Assembly (NCBI RefSeq): GCF_022788635.1
Contig: NZ_CP076024.1
Coordinates: 868,001-932,000 of the forward strand
DNA length: 64,000 nucleotides
Origin: Methylobacter sp. S3L5C
GTDB taxonomy: Bacteria > Pseudomonadota > Gammaproteobacteria > Methylococcales > Methylomonadaceae
Reading direction: 5' to 3'
Part shown: positions 28,033-36,159 of the stretch, piece by piece
How the letters are laid out: the number at the start of each line of letters is the position of its first letter
How positions within the stretch are numbered: the first letter of the stretch is position 1
Notes under the pieces: generated by a model
Told to the model about the DNA's origin: nothing
Database searches by the model: none
What the model saw: the letters and a program-made list of their open reading frames with translations, nothing else
Made by a program: the position numbers and the translations under genes

Positions 28033-28925
28033 AAATACTCCTCAGTTAATCCGCCTTGCGCATTCATCGTCGATTGCTTGGCAACCATGCCGCAAACCTT
28101 TGCATCCAGCGCCTTTATATTGATTCTAGCCAAAAGCTCGGGGCGTATTGAGGCTGATTCCAATAACCAGCTTCCAAAACCCCCATCCATTAAATGATCT
28201 TCTACCGTGATAATGCTTTCAAAGGCTTCAATCTGTTGAGCCTGATCTCCTTTCGTCTTCATGCTCCACAAAGGCATTGAATTAAGGGAGTAAGACTTCA
28301 TATCGGATCTCCGGGTCAACAATTGATTGACAAGATCCAGGGTAGCTCCGGTCGTTAAATAACTAATACCACCTTTTTCACCTTCACGAATAGTCAGCCA
28401 TTTACCCGGTGATACCTTTGGTATTTCAGCATGAATACATGGCTCTCCAGCTTTACCTATGCGAAGGTAGCCAGGCTGTGGATTATTGATGAGATAGCGC
28501 ATACATGCCCTGACTTCCATTGGATCGCCAGGCGCGGCAATCAGCATATTCGGCATCGCGCGGATCAAGGCATAATCTTGCACAGCATGGTGTGAATAAC
28601 CAAGATTCCCGTAAGCCATTCCGCCGCCGACAGCAACTACCGTTACTGGAAGATTATGGTAATCGACGTCATTACGAATCTGTTCGGCGCATCTAAATGT
28701 CGGAAAGTTCGCAATGGAATAGGCAAAAACATGAAAACCTTCCGAAGCCAGGCCTGCAGCCATCCCCATCATGTTCTGTTCTGCTACTCCGGCATTGAAA
28801 AAACGCTTTGGGAAGCGGGAAGCAAATGGCTCTACGACGCCAAAGCCCAAATCCCCGACAACTAATACGATGTTATCGTTAATTTCTGCTGCAGCGACTA
28901 GCTCACTAATAAAGGCACTACGCAT
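28023..28925 (-). CDS. Transketolase C-terminal (Pyr/C) subunit
   Basis: 300 residues, equivalent to the pyrimidine-binding and C-terminal domains of transketolase. It shows GVAEQNMMGMAAGLASEG, in which the Glu activates TPP, and a C-terminal Transketolase_C domain (about 180-300) with TVEDHLMDGGFGSWLLE. It overlaps the N-terminal subunit gene by 8 bases and must work with it. Split transketolases of this kind occur in sugar-modification clusters. Its place after rfbFGH argues for action on a nucleotide sugar rather than in the pentose phosphate pathway. Confidence 0.9.
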   Translation of the reverse strand: MRSAFISELVAAAEINDNIVLVVGDLGFGVVEPFASRFPKRFFNAGVAEQNMMGMAAGLASEGFHVFAYSIANFPTFRCAEQIRNDVDYHNLPVTVVAVGGGMAYGNLGYSHHAVQDYALIRAMPNMLIAAPGDPMEVRACMRYLINNPQPGYLRIGKAGEPCIHAEIPKVSPGKWLTIREGEKGGISYLTTGATLDLVNQLLTRRSDMKSYSLNSMPLWSMKTKGDQAQQIEAFESIITVEDHLMDGGFGSWLLESASIRPELLARINIKALDAKVCGMVAKQSTMNAQGGLTEEYLCV

Positions 28926-29724
28926 GAGCCATCTCCAGCTCAGCCAGCGCCATGGCTAATTGTTCATCATTTGGATTTTTGTAGTGCCATTCAACGCGAT
29001 TTTCCATGAAACTGACACCTTTCCCTTTGGTGGTGTGGGCGACAATAACGGTCGGTTTATCATCGGAAATACTGGATAGTGCTTGGGCAATTAATTGATG
29101 ATCATGCCCATCAATTTCATGCACCATACAACCAAAGGCTTTTAATTTATCGACGAGTGGCTCCAGGTTCAATGTATTCGCTATTGAATCAAGGCTCTGA
29201 AGCTTATTGTAATCAATGATGGCGGTGAGGCTTGTAAGCTTGTGATGTGCCGCAAACATTAAAGCCTCCCAGTTTGTACCTTCATCCATCTCGCCATCGC
29301 TCAATAAAACAAATGTTCGCCAAGTCTCACCACGCGCTTTAGCCGCCAAAGCCTTACCTACTCCGAAAGGTAACCCGTGACCTAGTGAGCCGGTTGAAAA
29401 CTCTACGCCATTAACTTTATGGCTAATATGATTCATTAGCCATGAAAAATCATCGCCATAAGTTTCCAACTGTTCTTTCGGAATAAAGCCGACTTCGGCA
29501 AGCGTTGAGTAAACAGCGACACAGGCATGGCCCTTGCTCAAAATAAAACGGTCACGTAACTTGTCATGATGGTCAGCAGGGTTAAAACGCATGACTTCTC
29601 CATACAGCACCGCGAGAATATCCGTAATAGAGAGTGCACTGCCAATATGAGAGGCCTTTGCCCTATGGACCATTTTTAGGGCATTTTGTCGGATTCTGTT
29701 AGCGAGTATTTGAGTTGTTGACAT
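28918..29724 (-). CDS. Transketolase N-terminal (PP) subunit
   Basis: 268 residues from ATG 29724, which overlaps the rfbH stop as TGATG; a GTG start 7 codons upstream is also open. It has the TPP-diphosphate/Mg motif GDGEMDEGTNWEALMFA and IIDYNKLQ, and LSKGHACVAVYSTLAEVG in the N-terminal part. It forms the active transketolase with the next gene, transferring a two-carbon ketol unit. Only the PP domain is present, confirming the split architecture. Confidence 0.91.
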   Translation of the reverse strand: MSTTQILANRIRQNALKMVHRAKASHIGSALSITDILAVLYGEVMRFNPADHHDKLRDRFILSKGHACVAVYSTLAEVGFIPKEQLETYGDDFSWLMNHISHKVNGVEFSTGSLGHGLPFGVGKALAAKARGETWRTFVLLSDGEMDEGTNWEALMFAAHHKLTSLTAIIDYNKLQSLDSIANTLNLEPLVDKLKAFGCMVHEIDGHDHQLIAQALSSISDDKPTVIVAHTTKGKGVSFMENRVEWHYKNPNDEQLAMALAELEMAHA

Positions 29725-31331
29725 CAGACATTGACACCCAGACACGCTTCGATCTTACTGACCGCAAATTCCAACATTTCTTGAGTTAATGCGGGTTGCA
29801 CACCAATCCAGAAAGTATTGTTCATCACATTGTCGGTATTGGTCAGATCACCGCTGATACGGAAGTTGGCACCGATCATATAAGGCTGACGAGTCAGGTT
29901 ACCGGCAAATAACAAGCGTGAGCCAATTTTGTGCTGATCCAGATAAGTCAGCAGATCCAGCCGTGTAACCGGACTATTGTCTTTCAAGGTAATCGGGAAG
30001 CCAAACCAGGAAGGGTCAGAGTGTTTGGTCGCTTCAGGCAAGTGCATAAACTCTTCGCAGCTTTTCAGGCGATTTTTGAGATAAGCAAAGTTGTCCTTGC
30101 GAGCCTGGATAAACTGCGGTGCCTTGTCGAGTTGGGCAACGCCACAAGCAGCCTGCATGTCGGTAATTTTTAGGTTGTAACCCAAGTGACTGTAGGTGTA
30201 CTTGTGGTCGTAGCCCTTGGGCAGTTGACCTAACTTAAAGCAAAAACGTTTGCCACAGGTATTGTCTTTGCCGGGTGCACAGAAACAATCCCGACCCCAA
30301 TCCCGAAAGCTTTCAGCTATCGTTTTTAGTTTTTTGCTATTGGTAAATACCGCACCGCCCTCACCCATGGTGATGTGGTGAGCGGGATAAAAACTTAAGG
30401 TACCAATGTCACCAAACGTGCCGACCATCTGACCACGATAAGTGGTACCCAACGCATCGCAGCAATCTTCGATCAACCACAGGTTGTACTTTTTACAAAG
30501 GTCGGTAACGACATCAAGATTAAAAGGGTTGCCCAGTGAATGCGCCAACATAATCGCTTTGGTTTTGGGGCCAATGGCTGCTTCAATCTTGCCGGCATCA
30601 ATATTGTGGGTTTTAGCATCGACATCGACAAATACCGGTACTGCACCAAATTGAAGAATGGGGTTAACTGTCGTTGGAAAGCCCGCAGCTACACCGATCA
30701 CTTCATCGCCGGGTTTTATGGCACGGTCGCCCAGCTTGGGAGACGTTAAGGTGCTAAAAGCAACGAGGTTTGCTGAAGAGCCCGAGTTAACGGTAATAAG
30801 ATGTTTAATACCGATGAAAGCAGCCAGTTTTTCTTCAAATTCTGCATTAAAACGACCTGTAGTTAGCCAACCATCCAGTGAAGCTTCGACCATGAGTTGG
30901 CGTTCTTCTACGCCGATTACCTTGCCAGAGGGGGGGATGACACTTGATCCAGGTATGAAGCTTTGTCGCGTATTGCCAAATCTATCGAATCCGTTTACTT
31001 CATTGGCAATAACTGCGCGATATACTCGAGCCATGGTTGCATCAGTGAGCTGCGCCCACTGTTTGATTACCAATGATTCATGGAGGAGTATGGATTTATC
31101 CAAACGGATATGGCTTTGTATCGGTAATGGTTCGCCAGAAAAATCTGTAGCATCAAGTCCTATGGCTTTTTCAGAGGCTTCAGGTGGTGTGGTTGTAATA
31201 AAAAGAAACTGTGCATCCCCATTAGCGTCGCTATCGGTCAATGCCAATGCCGGACGCACTTTGGCTTCAGTTAGATCGGTAAATGGAAATGGTATCTTGT
31301 AGATACTACCTGCTTTAAGTTTACAGGTCAT
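29724..31331 (-). CDS. rfbH: PemK/MazF-like toxin domain fused to RfbH (CDP-4-keto-6-deoxyglucose 3-dehydrase)
   Basis: One uninterrupted 535-codon frame. Residues ~1-115 are a PemK/MazF-type domain ([24 protein letters not shown] with the catalytic-type Arg26, [21 protein letters not shown]). From ~F125 the protein is RfbH/Ddh[29 protein letters not shown] with His in place of the PLP-Lys, and the iron-sulfur Cys set [17 protein letters not shown]. About 26 native RfbH N-terminal residues are replaced. ATG 31331 is chosen because GGAGG lies 9 bases upstream; ATG 31340 is only 1 base from it. It overlaps the antitoxin gene by 11 bases. RfbH removes the C3 hydroxyl, giving CDP-4-keto-3,6-dideoxyglucose. 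It is unknown whether the fusion is processed, active as a toxin, or neutral. Confidence 0.9.
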   Translation of the reverse strand: MTCKLKAGSIYKIPFPFTDLTEAKVRPALALTDSDANGDAQFLFITTTPPEASEKAIGLDATDFSGEPLPIQSHIRLDKSILLHESLVIKQWAQLTDATMARVYRAVIANEVNGFDRFGNTRQSFIPGSSVIPPSGKVIGVEERQLMVEASLDGWLTTGRFNAEFEEKLAAFIGIKHLITVNSGSSANLVAFSTLTSPKLGDRAIKPGDEVIGVAAGFPTTVNPILQFGAVPVFVDVDAKTHNIDAGKIEAAIGPKTKAIMLAHSLGNPFNLDVVTDLCKKYNLWLIEDCCDALGTTYRGQMVGTFGDIGTLSFYPAHHITMGEGGAVFTNSKKLKTIAESFRDWGRDCFCAPGKDNTCGKRFCFKLGQLPKGYDHKYTYSHLGYNLKITDMQAACGVAQLDKAPQFIQARKDNFAYLKNRLKSCEEFMHLPEATKHSDPSWFGFPITLKDNSPVTRLDLLTYLDQHKIGSRLLFAGNLTRQPYMIGANFRISGDLTNTDNVMNNTFWIGVQPALTQEMLEFAVSKIEACLGVNV

Positions 31332-31542
31332 TCCAAACATCCTCCGCAGGGGATCCTAAAACATGTTTTGCAAAACCTGTTTGCTCCTGCATTCGGGCCA
31401 AAGCAAAGCTCTCAACAGGTGTTGCAGAAATACTATCAATATCTTCAATAATAATCCGTACTTTGGCACCTGCAAGCTTTTCGAGTTGGAGATGAATATA
31501 TCCCGACTCGTCAACCATTTCTATACGTGTAATTGCATGCAT
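31321..31542 (-). CDS. Antitoxin for the PemK-like domain
   Basis: 73 residues from ATG 31542, with CGGAG 8 bases upstream; the longer open frame upstream has no support. The N-terminal half is beta-strand rich ([20 protein letters not shown]), and the acidic C-terminus ([22 protein letters not shown], read in parts) matches the tail typical of antitoxins next to PemK-type toxins. The toxin-fusion start lies inside its 3' end, the classic toxin-antitoxin overlap. If the PemK domain is active, this gene would be needed for survival. Confidence 0.8.
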   Translation of the reverse strand: MHAITRIEMVDESGYIHLQLEKLAGAKVRIIIEDIDSISATPVESFALARMQEQTGFAKHVLGSPAEDVWNDL

Positions 31543-31570
31543 TTTAAAACTCCGCTTTTTAATCTGATTA

Positions 31571-31801
31571 TTAGTGTAGGATATATTTTTCCCATATTGC
31601 GTCTTCTTCAGGGTCGTTTTCAATTACGGCTGAATAGGCGGCCAACATAAATTGTTCATTATCATTGAGCTTATCTATTGCTTTAGATTGAATGGGTATT
31701 ACCATAACCTTAAATTCATTTCCCATTTCGGCGGGCACGTCAATGTATAGCTAATGATTTGGATCAATATGTAAAATGTCTCTTAATACTGCTTGTCTCA
31801 T
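31571..31801 (-). pseudogene. Second antitoxin-like gene broken by an amber codon
   Basis: ATG 31801 is preceded by AGGAG 6 bases upstream. Translation gives MRQAVLRDILHIDPNH, then TAG at 31753-31751 (codon 17). The frame then continues open for 59 more codons (LYIDVPAEMGNEFKVMVIPI... to EEDAIWEKYILH). The TAG sits where a Gln codon (CAG) would fit. The protein has the shape of AbrB/MazE-like antitoxins. It is therefore a one-mutation pseudogene, unless the TAG is suppressed or translation restarts. It lies 28 bases before the intact antitoxin. Confidence 0.75.
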
Positions 31802-31902
31802 GACTAACTCCTGATTTATCTACATTCTATTTTAGTAATCATTTGACAGTCATGCCAAGTTTTAAACGGCGGGGGAAAAGCGTCTACCTTATAGCCCCTA
31901 AG

Positions 31903-31960
31903 TTCCGGAGTGGGAACGCCGGAGCGTTGCCGGATAAATTCCCACGCCGGAGCATGGGAA
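31903..31960. repeat. REP-like palindromic element between rfbG and the TA genes
   Basis: GTGGGAA (31910-31916) and TTCCCAC (31939-31945) form one inverted pair. TTCCCACGCCGGAGCATGGG with its last two bases (31939-31960) forms a second hairpin. CGCCGGAGC appears twice. This style of TTCCCACGC/GCGTGGGAA palindrome is a common intergenic REP-type sequence in many proteobacteria. It marks the boundary between the rfb genes and the inserted toxin-antitoxin genes. Confidence 0.6.
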
Positions 31961-31985
31961 ACAGACAAAAATAAATTATTTATGT

Positions 31986-33056
31986 CTACGCACCTTTTAA
32001 ATAAAGGTCAATTTGTTCCAGCGTTACTGCTTTTATGTCCGCACCTTGCTGATACTGTTTTTGCCAGTCCACAATTCTACCGAGAGTTTCATCCAAATGC
32101 CACTTCGGATGCCAGTCCAGGCGTGCTTTTGCCTTGGAACAATCCAGCTTCAGGTAATGCGCTTCGTGGGGATGATCACCCTCTTGCAATACCCAGCTTG
32201 CTCCATCACCCCAAGTCTTGGTTAAATTATCGACAATCCATTGTACCGGCTTCGCGTCTTCATCGTTTGGCCCAAAGTTCCAACCTTCCGCGTAACTGCT
32301 ACCTTCCTCGTATAGTTTTTGCGCAAGTATTAAGTAACCGGATAGCGGCTCCAAGACATGTTGCCAAGGACGGGTAGCGTGAGGGTTGCGGATATTAACA
32401 GGCTTGCCTTGCGTGATGGCGCGCATTATATCAGGAATGAGTCGATCTTCTGCCCAATCGCCACCGCCGATAACATTGCCCGCTCTGGCAGAGGCCAAAG
32501 CTACACCATGCTCTTTATATTTATCGGAATGAAAATATGAGTTACGGTAGGCAGCCGTTACCAGTTCTGCACAACCCTTGCTATTACTATAAGGATCATA
32601 ACCACCCATAGGCTCGTTTTCACGATAACCCCAAACCCATTCGCGGTTTTCGTAGCATTTGTCGGTAGTGATATTGACTACTGCTTTAACACCATGCGTG
32701 TTGCGCACTGCTTCAAGCACATTGACCGTGCCCATGACATTGGTGGAGTATGTCTCGACCGGATTTTCGTAGGAGTATCGCACCAACGGTTGGGCTGCCA
32801 TGTGAATAACAATTTCAGGTTTGTATTCGGCGAAAACCGCTTGTAATTTAGTCAGGTCACGAATGTCCCCGATAATGCTGGTCATACCATTGCCAACTTT
32901 AGCAGCATCAAATAAACTCGGGTTGGTTGGCGGTGCCAAGGAATAGCCTGTCACTTGTGCATCCATGGCCTGCAACCAGAGAGAAAGCCAGCTGCCTTTA
33001 AAACCGGTGTGTCCTGTCAAAAGAACCGTTTTGTTCTTCCAAAAATTCGGATTCAT
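31986..33056 (-). CDS. rfbG: CDP-glucose 4,6-dehydratase
   Basis: 356 residues from ATG 33056, which overlaps the rfbF stop as ATGA and has GGAAGG at good spacing; ATG 33062 is too close to that site. The extended SDR fold has [18 protein letters not shown] (NAD loop), [13 protein letters not shown], and [17 protein letters not shown] (YxxxK). It converts CDP-glucose to CDP-4-keto-6-deoxyglucose, the substrate of RfbH. The next co-oriented pathway gene, rfbH, is separated from it by the inserted toxin-antitoxin segment. Confidence 0.95.
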   Translation of the reverse strand: MNPNFWKNKTVLLTGHTGFKGSWLSLWLQAMDAQVTGYSLAPPTNPSLFDAAKVGNGMTSIIGDIRDLTKLQAVFAEYKPEIVIHMAAQPLVRYSYENPVETYSTNVMGTVNVLEAVRNTHGVKAVVNITTDKCYENREWVWGYRENEPMGGYDPYSNSKGCAELVTAAYRNSYFHSDKYKEHGVALASARAGNVIGGGDWAEDRLIPDIMRAITQGKPVNIRNPHATRPWQHVLEPLSGYLILAQKLYEEGSSYAEGWNFGPNDEDAKPVQWIVDNLTKTWGDGASWVLQEGDHPHEAHYLKLDCSKAKARLDWHPKWHLDETLGRIVDWQKQYQQGADIKAVTLEQIDLYLKGA

Positions 33057-33826
33057 AACCATACCTTCCAGGGGGCTTTACCGGATTGCCATAATTCTTC
33101 AAGATGCATCTTGTCGCGTAAGGTATCCATGGGTTGCCAGAAGCCATGATGATGAAATGCAGCCAGGCTGCCCTCTTGGGCAAGTCGCTCCAAGGGATCG
33201 CGTTCCCAGATTGTCTTGTCGTCAGCAATATAATCAAGTACTTGTGGTGACAGCACAAAGAAACCACCGTTGATCATCGCACCGTCGCCTTTCGGCTTTT
33301 CCATGAAGCTGTTAACTTTGTTTCCGGCAAGATCAAGAGCGCCAAAACGTCCGGGGGGGACCGTCGCAGTCAACGTAGCTTTAACATTTTGCGCCTTGTG
33401 AAAAGCAATAAGCTCGGTAATATTAACATCACTCACGCCATCACCATAAGTTAAGCAAAATAACTCTTCATCCTTAATATGCTCCTCTACGCGCTTCAAA
33501 CGGCCGCCCGTCATGGTTTCTTCACCGGTATCAATCAGTGTTACTTTCCATGGCTCCGCAAAGCGCTGATGGACTTCCATCCGGTTATGCTCCATATCAA
33601 ACGTTACATCAGACATGTGCAAAAAATAGTTGGCAAAATATTCTTTAATAACATAGCCTTTGTAACCGCAACAAATCACAAATTCGTTGATTCCATGATG
33701 GGAGTAAGTCTTCATGATATGCCAAAGAATAGGCTTGCCACCGATCTCCACCATGGGTTTTGGTCGTGTGGAAGTTTCTTCGCTTATACGAGTTCCAAGA
33801 CCACCTGCGAGAATGACTACTTTCAT
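33053..33826 (-). CDS. rfbF: Glucose-1-phosphate cytidylyltransferase
   Basis: 257 residues from ATG 33826, the standard RfbF length; the open frame extends upstream but only the later ATG gives the family start [13 protein letters not shown]. Motifs are [20 protein letters not shown] (nucleotide binding), [21 protein letters not shown] and [15 protein letters not shown]. It makes CDP-glucose from CTP and glucose-1-phosphate, the first step towards CDP-3,6-dideoxyhexoses. It is followed directly by rfbG. Confidence 0.95.
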   Translation of the reverse strand: MKVVILAGGLGTRISEETSTRPKPMVEIGGKPILWHIMKTYSHHGINEFVICCGYKGYVIKEYFANYFLHMSDVTFDMEHNRMEVHQRFAEPWKVTLIDTGEETMTGGRLKRVEEHIKDEELFCLTYGDGVSDVNITELIAFHKAQNVKATLTATVPPGRFGALDLAGNKVNSFMEKPKGDGAMINGGFFVLSPQVLDYIADDKTIWERDPLERLAQEGSLAAFHHHGFWQPMDTLRDKMHLEELWQSGKAPWKVWL

Positions 33827-34080
33827 TTTTTTTCCATATGTATCATTGTAAAATATAACCTTAAGATGTCGAAATAGTAGATCAACATATATCTTGGTGT
33901 GGCCTTGCAAATTTATTTTCAAAAAGTAAACGGATTAGCCCTATGCCAAAGCCTCCTATTATCAATCATACTAATTTTCTACAGGAAAGTAAGTTGTGAC
34001 AAAAGAAACTCAATGTAAGATGCTTGCCCAAATCAATTGACTTCCGATACTCAAACAGTTCGTCCTCTAAACGATGCTTT

Positions 34081-35985
34081 TCAATTACCGCCGACTTTTA
34101 GATTAACAAATCCAAGGCTAATCCTTCGGGCATCACTTGAAATACCCAGTTCTAAGGGGGACGTAACATCATGATAAATAAATTCAATTTTTAGCTTATT
34201 CTCCTTTCCAACCAGGCTTGAGGGTACCATAATTTTTTTAGTTTCAGGAGTAGATCCCAACGCACTAAAGTTCCAGGTAGCGGACATTTGTCCATTGACC
34301 TTAATATCAACCATTAGAGGTTTGCGCTTTTCATTAAGAAAAGGGGTGACCAAAAATTGCAAAGATAATTCTTTACCTTTTATTTCGTCCAATGTTATCG
34401 CAATTATGGAAAGATCTCCGTCAGACCATCGGCCCCATGGTTCTGTTAGAGAAAACCCACTGATAATATACCGGTTCGAGAATATGGAGTTAAAATTTAT
34501 AGTCTCTCCATTTTTCAAGTTATTTGTATAATAATCAATGCCTTGAGAAACGGCAATCGTACCTGAATCATATATCGTATTTACATAACGACTACCAGAA
34601 CTGGAGATTACGACTTTACCAACATCTGTTTTTTTAAGTTGCCCCATGCCGATCATACTTTGCGAAACGGCATCCCAAGGATGCTGCAACTCAGCTAATG
34701 TTATAAGCAGGTTAAACATATTAGGGATCGGTAATTGGGAGATTGTGTTATGTAAATTCATACCTGCATTATCATACTGATAATACTGCTTCACTTGTTT
34801 CTGATATTCTAAAATTGGCTTCAAATCAATACCGGGTCTATTAAACAATCCAAAAACAATCATAGTGGAGAAAAGAAAAACAGGTAACTCTGAAGAGGTA
34901 TATTTTTCAGGAATGCTCAATTGCTTGAAATCGCCCAAACTTTTATTCAATAAGCGTCCAATCTGAGACAAAATGAGGATGACAAAAAAAGTAAACAAAA
35001 TAAATAAATATTTTTTTACGGCATAGGGATTACTGAGATCCATACGATATAAAATATATTGGCAAAATGATAACCCGGCCACCGATACAACAACCGCACT
35101 TAAAAACAATATTGTCCGATCGCTTCCTTTTGATTTTATATCCTGATTCCGTGACCTCCACAAACAAAAAAGCCCAGATACACCCGCGACAATAATCAGA
35201 GTGATTACCCAAATTGTAATATCTAATTGAGTTGTCGTAAAAACTTCAAATTTTAACCCGCCATTATGTTTCGCTGCCCCAGCTATGGTTCGAACATATG
35301 GATTAAAGAAAGCACTTGCTCCCACAAGAATAATGAATAGAACAAGATAACCTAAATCATTTTTTATGCTCTTTTCTCGAACTAATTCCATAAAAATAAT
35401 AATAATTGAAGCCCCGAACAGGATTACTATCGGCAATGGATAGGCGAATAATCCAATGTTAATTACAATAAGGAGTGTTAAGAGCCTTGATATTAAAGAC
35501 TGTGACGTTCTGTATAACCAGAAAAAAATGGCTACAAAATAAGCGGTGGTGACAAGCTGTGGAAAAAAATAATTTTCGATTACCTCATAACCGATAAGGG
35601 GAAGAATTATCTTTGAATAATATAATAGAAATAGAACAATACTGACCAGAAGAAAGGATATGAAACCAGTTTCTAATAAAAAATAGCCAATTATGGCAAA
35701 AATAATCACACTTGAAATAAGTGTAGCAATGTTTAACCCCAATAAACTGGAATCAAAAAGCAAACCGACGCCCGCGCCAAGATAATGGGTAAGAGGTGGA
35801 TATAGCTTCATTTCCAACAAGTTTTCCTGATACCCTCCCGATATACCACCATCAGTCATAATCTTGTTGACGAGCGCATTATGCGAAACAAGGTCAATGC
35901 TGTCTGAATGAATCTGTCCCCAATTAAAGGCTATAATCATCAGCGTGATTAATACAAAAAACAAAGATAATTTAATCTTATTCAT
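34081..35985 (-). CDS. Large polytopic membrane protein (GT-C-like, unassigned)
   Basis: 634 residues from ATG 35985 (an in-frame TTG at 36039 would add 18). About 11 membrane helices cover residues 1-400, and the C-terminal ~200 residues are soluble and beta-rich. The first loop contains SDSIDLVSHNALVNKIM and KLYPPLTHYLGAG, an arrangement like GT-C glycosyltransferases, but no exact family motif is recognised. It lies between a multi-domain glycosyltransferase and rfbF. It probably acts in polysaccharide assembly. Its AT-rich codons differ from its neighbours and may indicate transfer. Confidence 0.7.
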   Translation of the reverse strand: MNKIKLSLFFVLITLMIIAFNWGQIHSDSIDLVSHNALVNKIMTDGGISGGYQENLLEMKLYPPLTHYLGAGVGLLFDSSLLGLNIATLISSVIIFAIIGYFLLETGFISFLLVSIVLFLLYYSKIILPLIGYEVIENYFFPQLVTTAYFVAIFFWLYRTSQSLISRLLTLLIVINIGLFAYPLPIVILFGASIIIIFMELVREKSIKNDLGYLVLFIILVGASAFFNPYVRTIAGAAKHNGGLKFEVFTTTQLDITIWVITLIIVAGVSGLFCLWRSRNQDIKSKGSDRTILFLSAVVVSVAGLSFCQYILYRMDLSNPYAVKKYLFILFTFFVILILSQIGRLLNKSLGDFKQLSIPEKYTSSELPVFLFSTMIVFGLFNRPGIDLKPILEYQKQVKQYYQYDNAGMNLHNTISQLPIPNMFNLLITLAELQHPWDAVSQSMIGMGQLKKTDVGKVVISSSGSRYVNTIYDSGTIAVSQGIDYYTNNLKNGETINFNSIFSNRYIISGFSLTEPWGRWSDGDLSIIAITLDEIKGKELSLQFLVTPFLNEKRKPLMVDIKVNGQMSATWNFSALGSTPETKKIMVPSSLVGKENKLKIEFIYHDVTSPLELGISSDARRISLGFVNLKVGGN

Positions 35986-36159
35986 TTTATTTATAATATA
36001 AATTGCGAATGTCTTCAACCCGTCTTCCCGATACTTCAAAGCATAATGGGGATTCAGGAGCTATTCTTTAGTCGTCAAGACCTACGTATTGCAGGTTTCA
36101 ACTTAAAATTCACTTTACCCCGTTAACTAATCGCTATTACTGAGTAAATATTTCAGTGA

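Noticed and set aside
30930-30936. G7 tract in the rfbH part of the fusion, near the junction
   Set aside because: It encodes the conserved Pro-Pro of VIPPSGK; seven bases is ordinary, and the reading frame is correct on both sides.
31910-32377. 155-codon plus-strand frame opposite rfbG
   Set aside because: It overlaps the conserved C-terminal part of RfbG and has no recognisable protein features.
33353-33359. G7 tract in rfbF
   Set aside because: It encodes conserved VPPG; too short to argue for phase variation.
33923-34080. Open minus-strand stretch reading KHRLEDELFEYRKSIDLGKH after the GT-C gene
   Set aside because: It lacks its own start outside the preceding gene and matches no recognisable family; could be chance.
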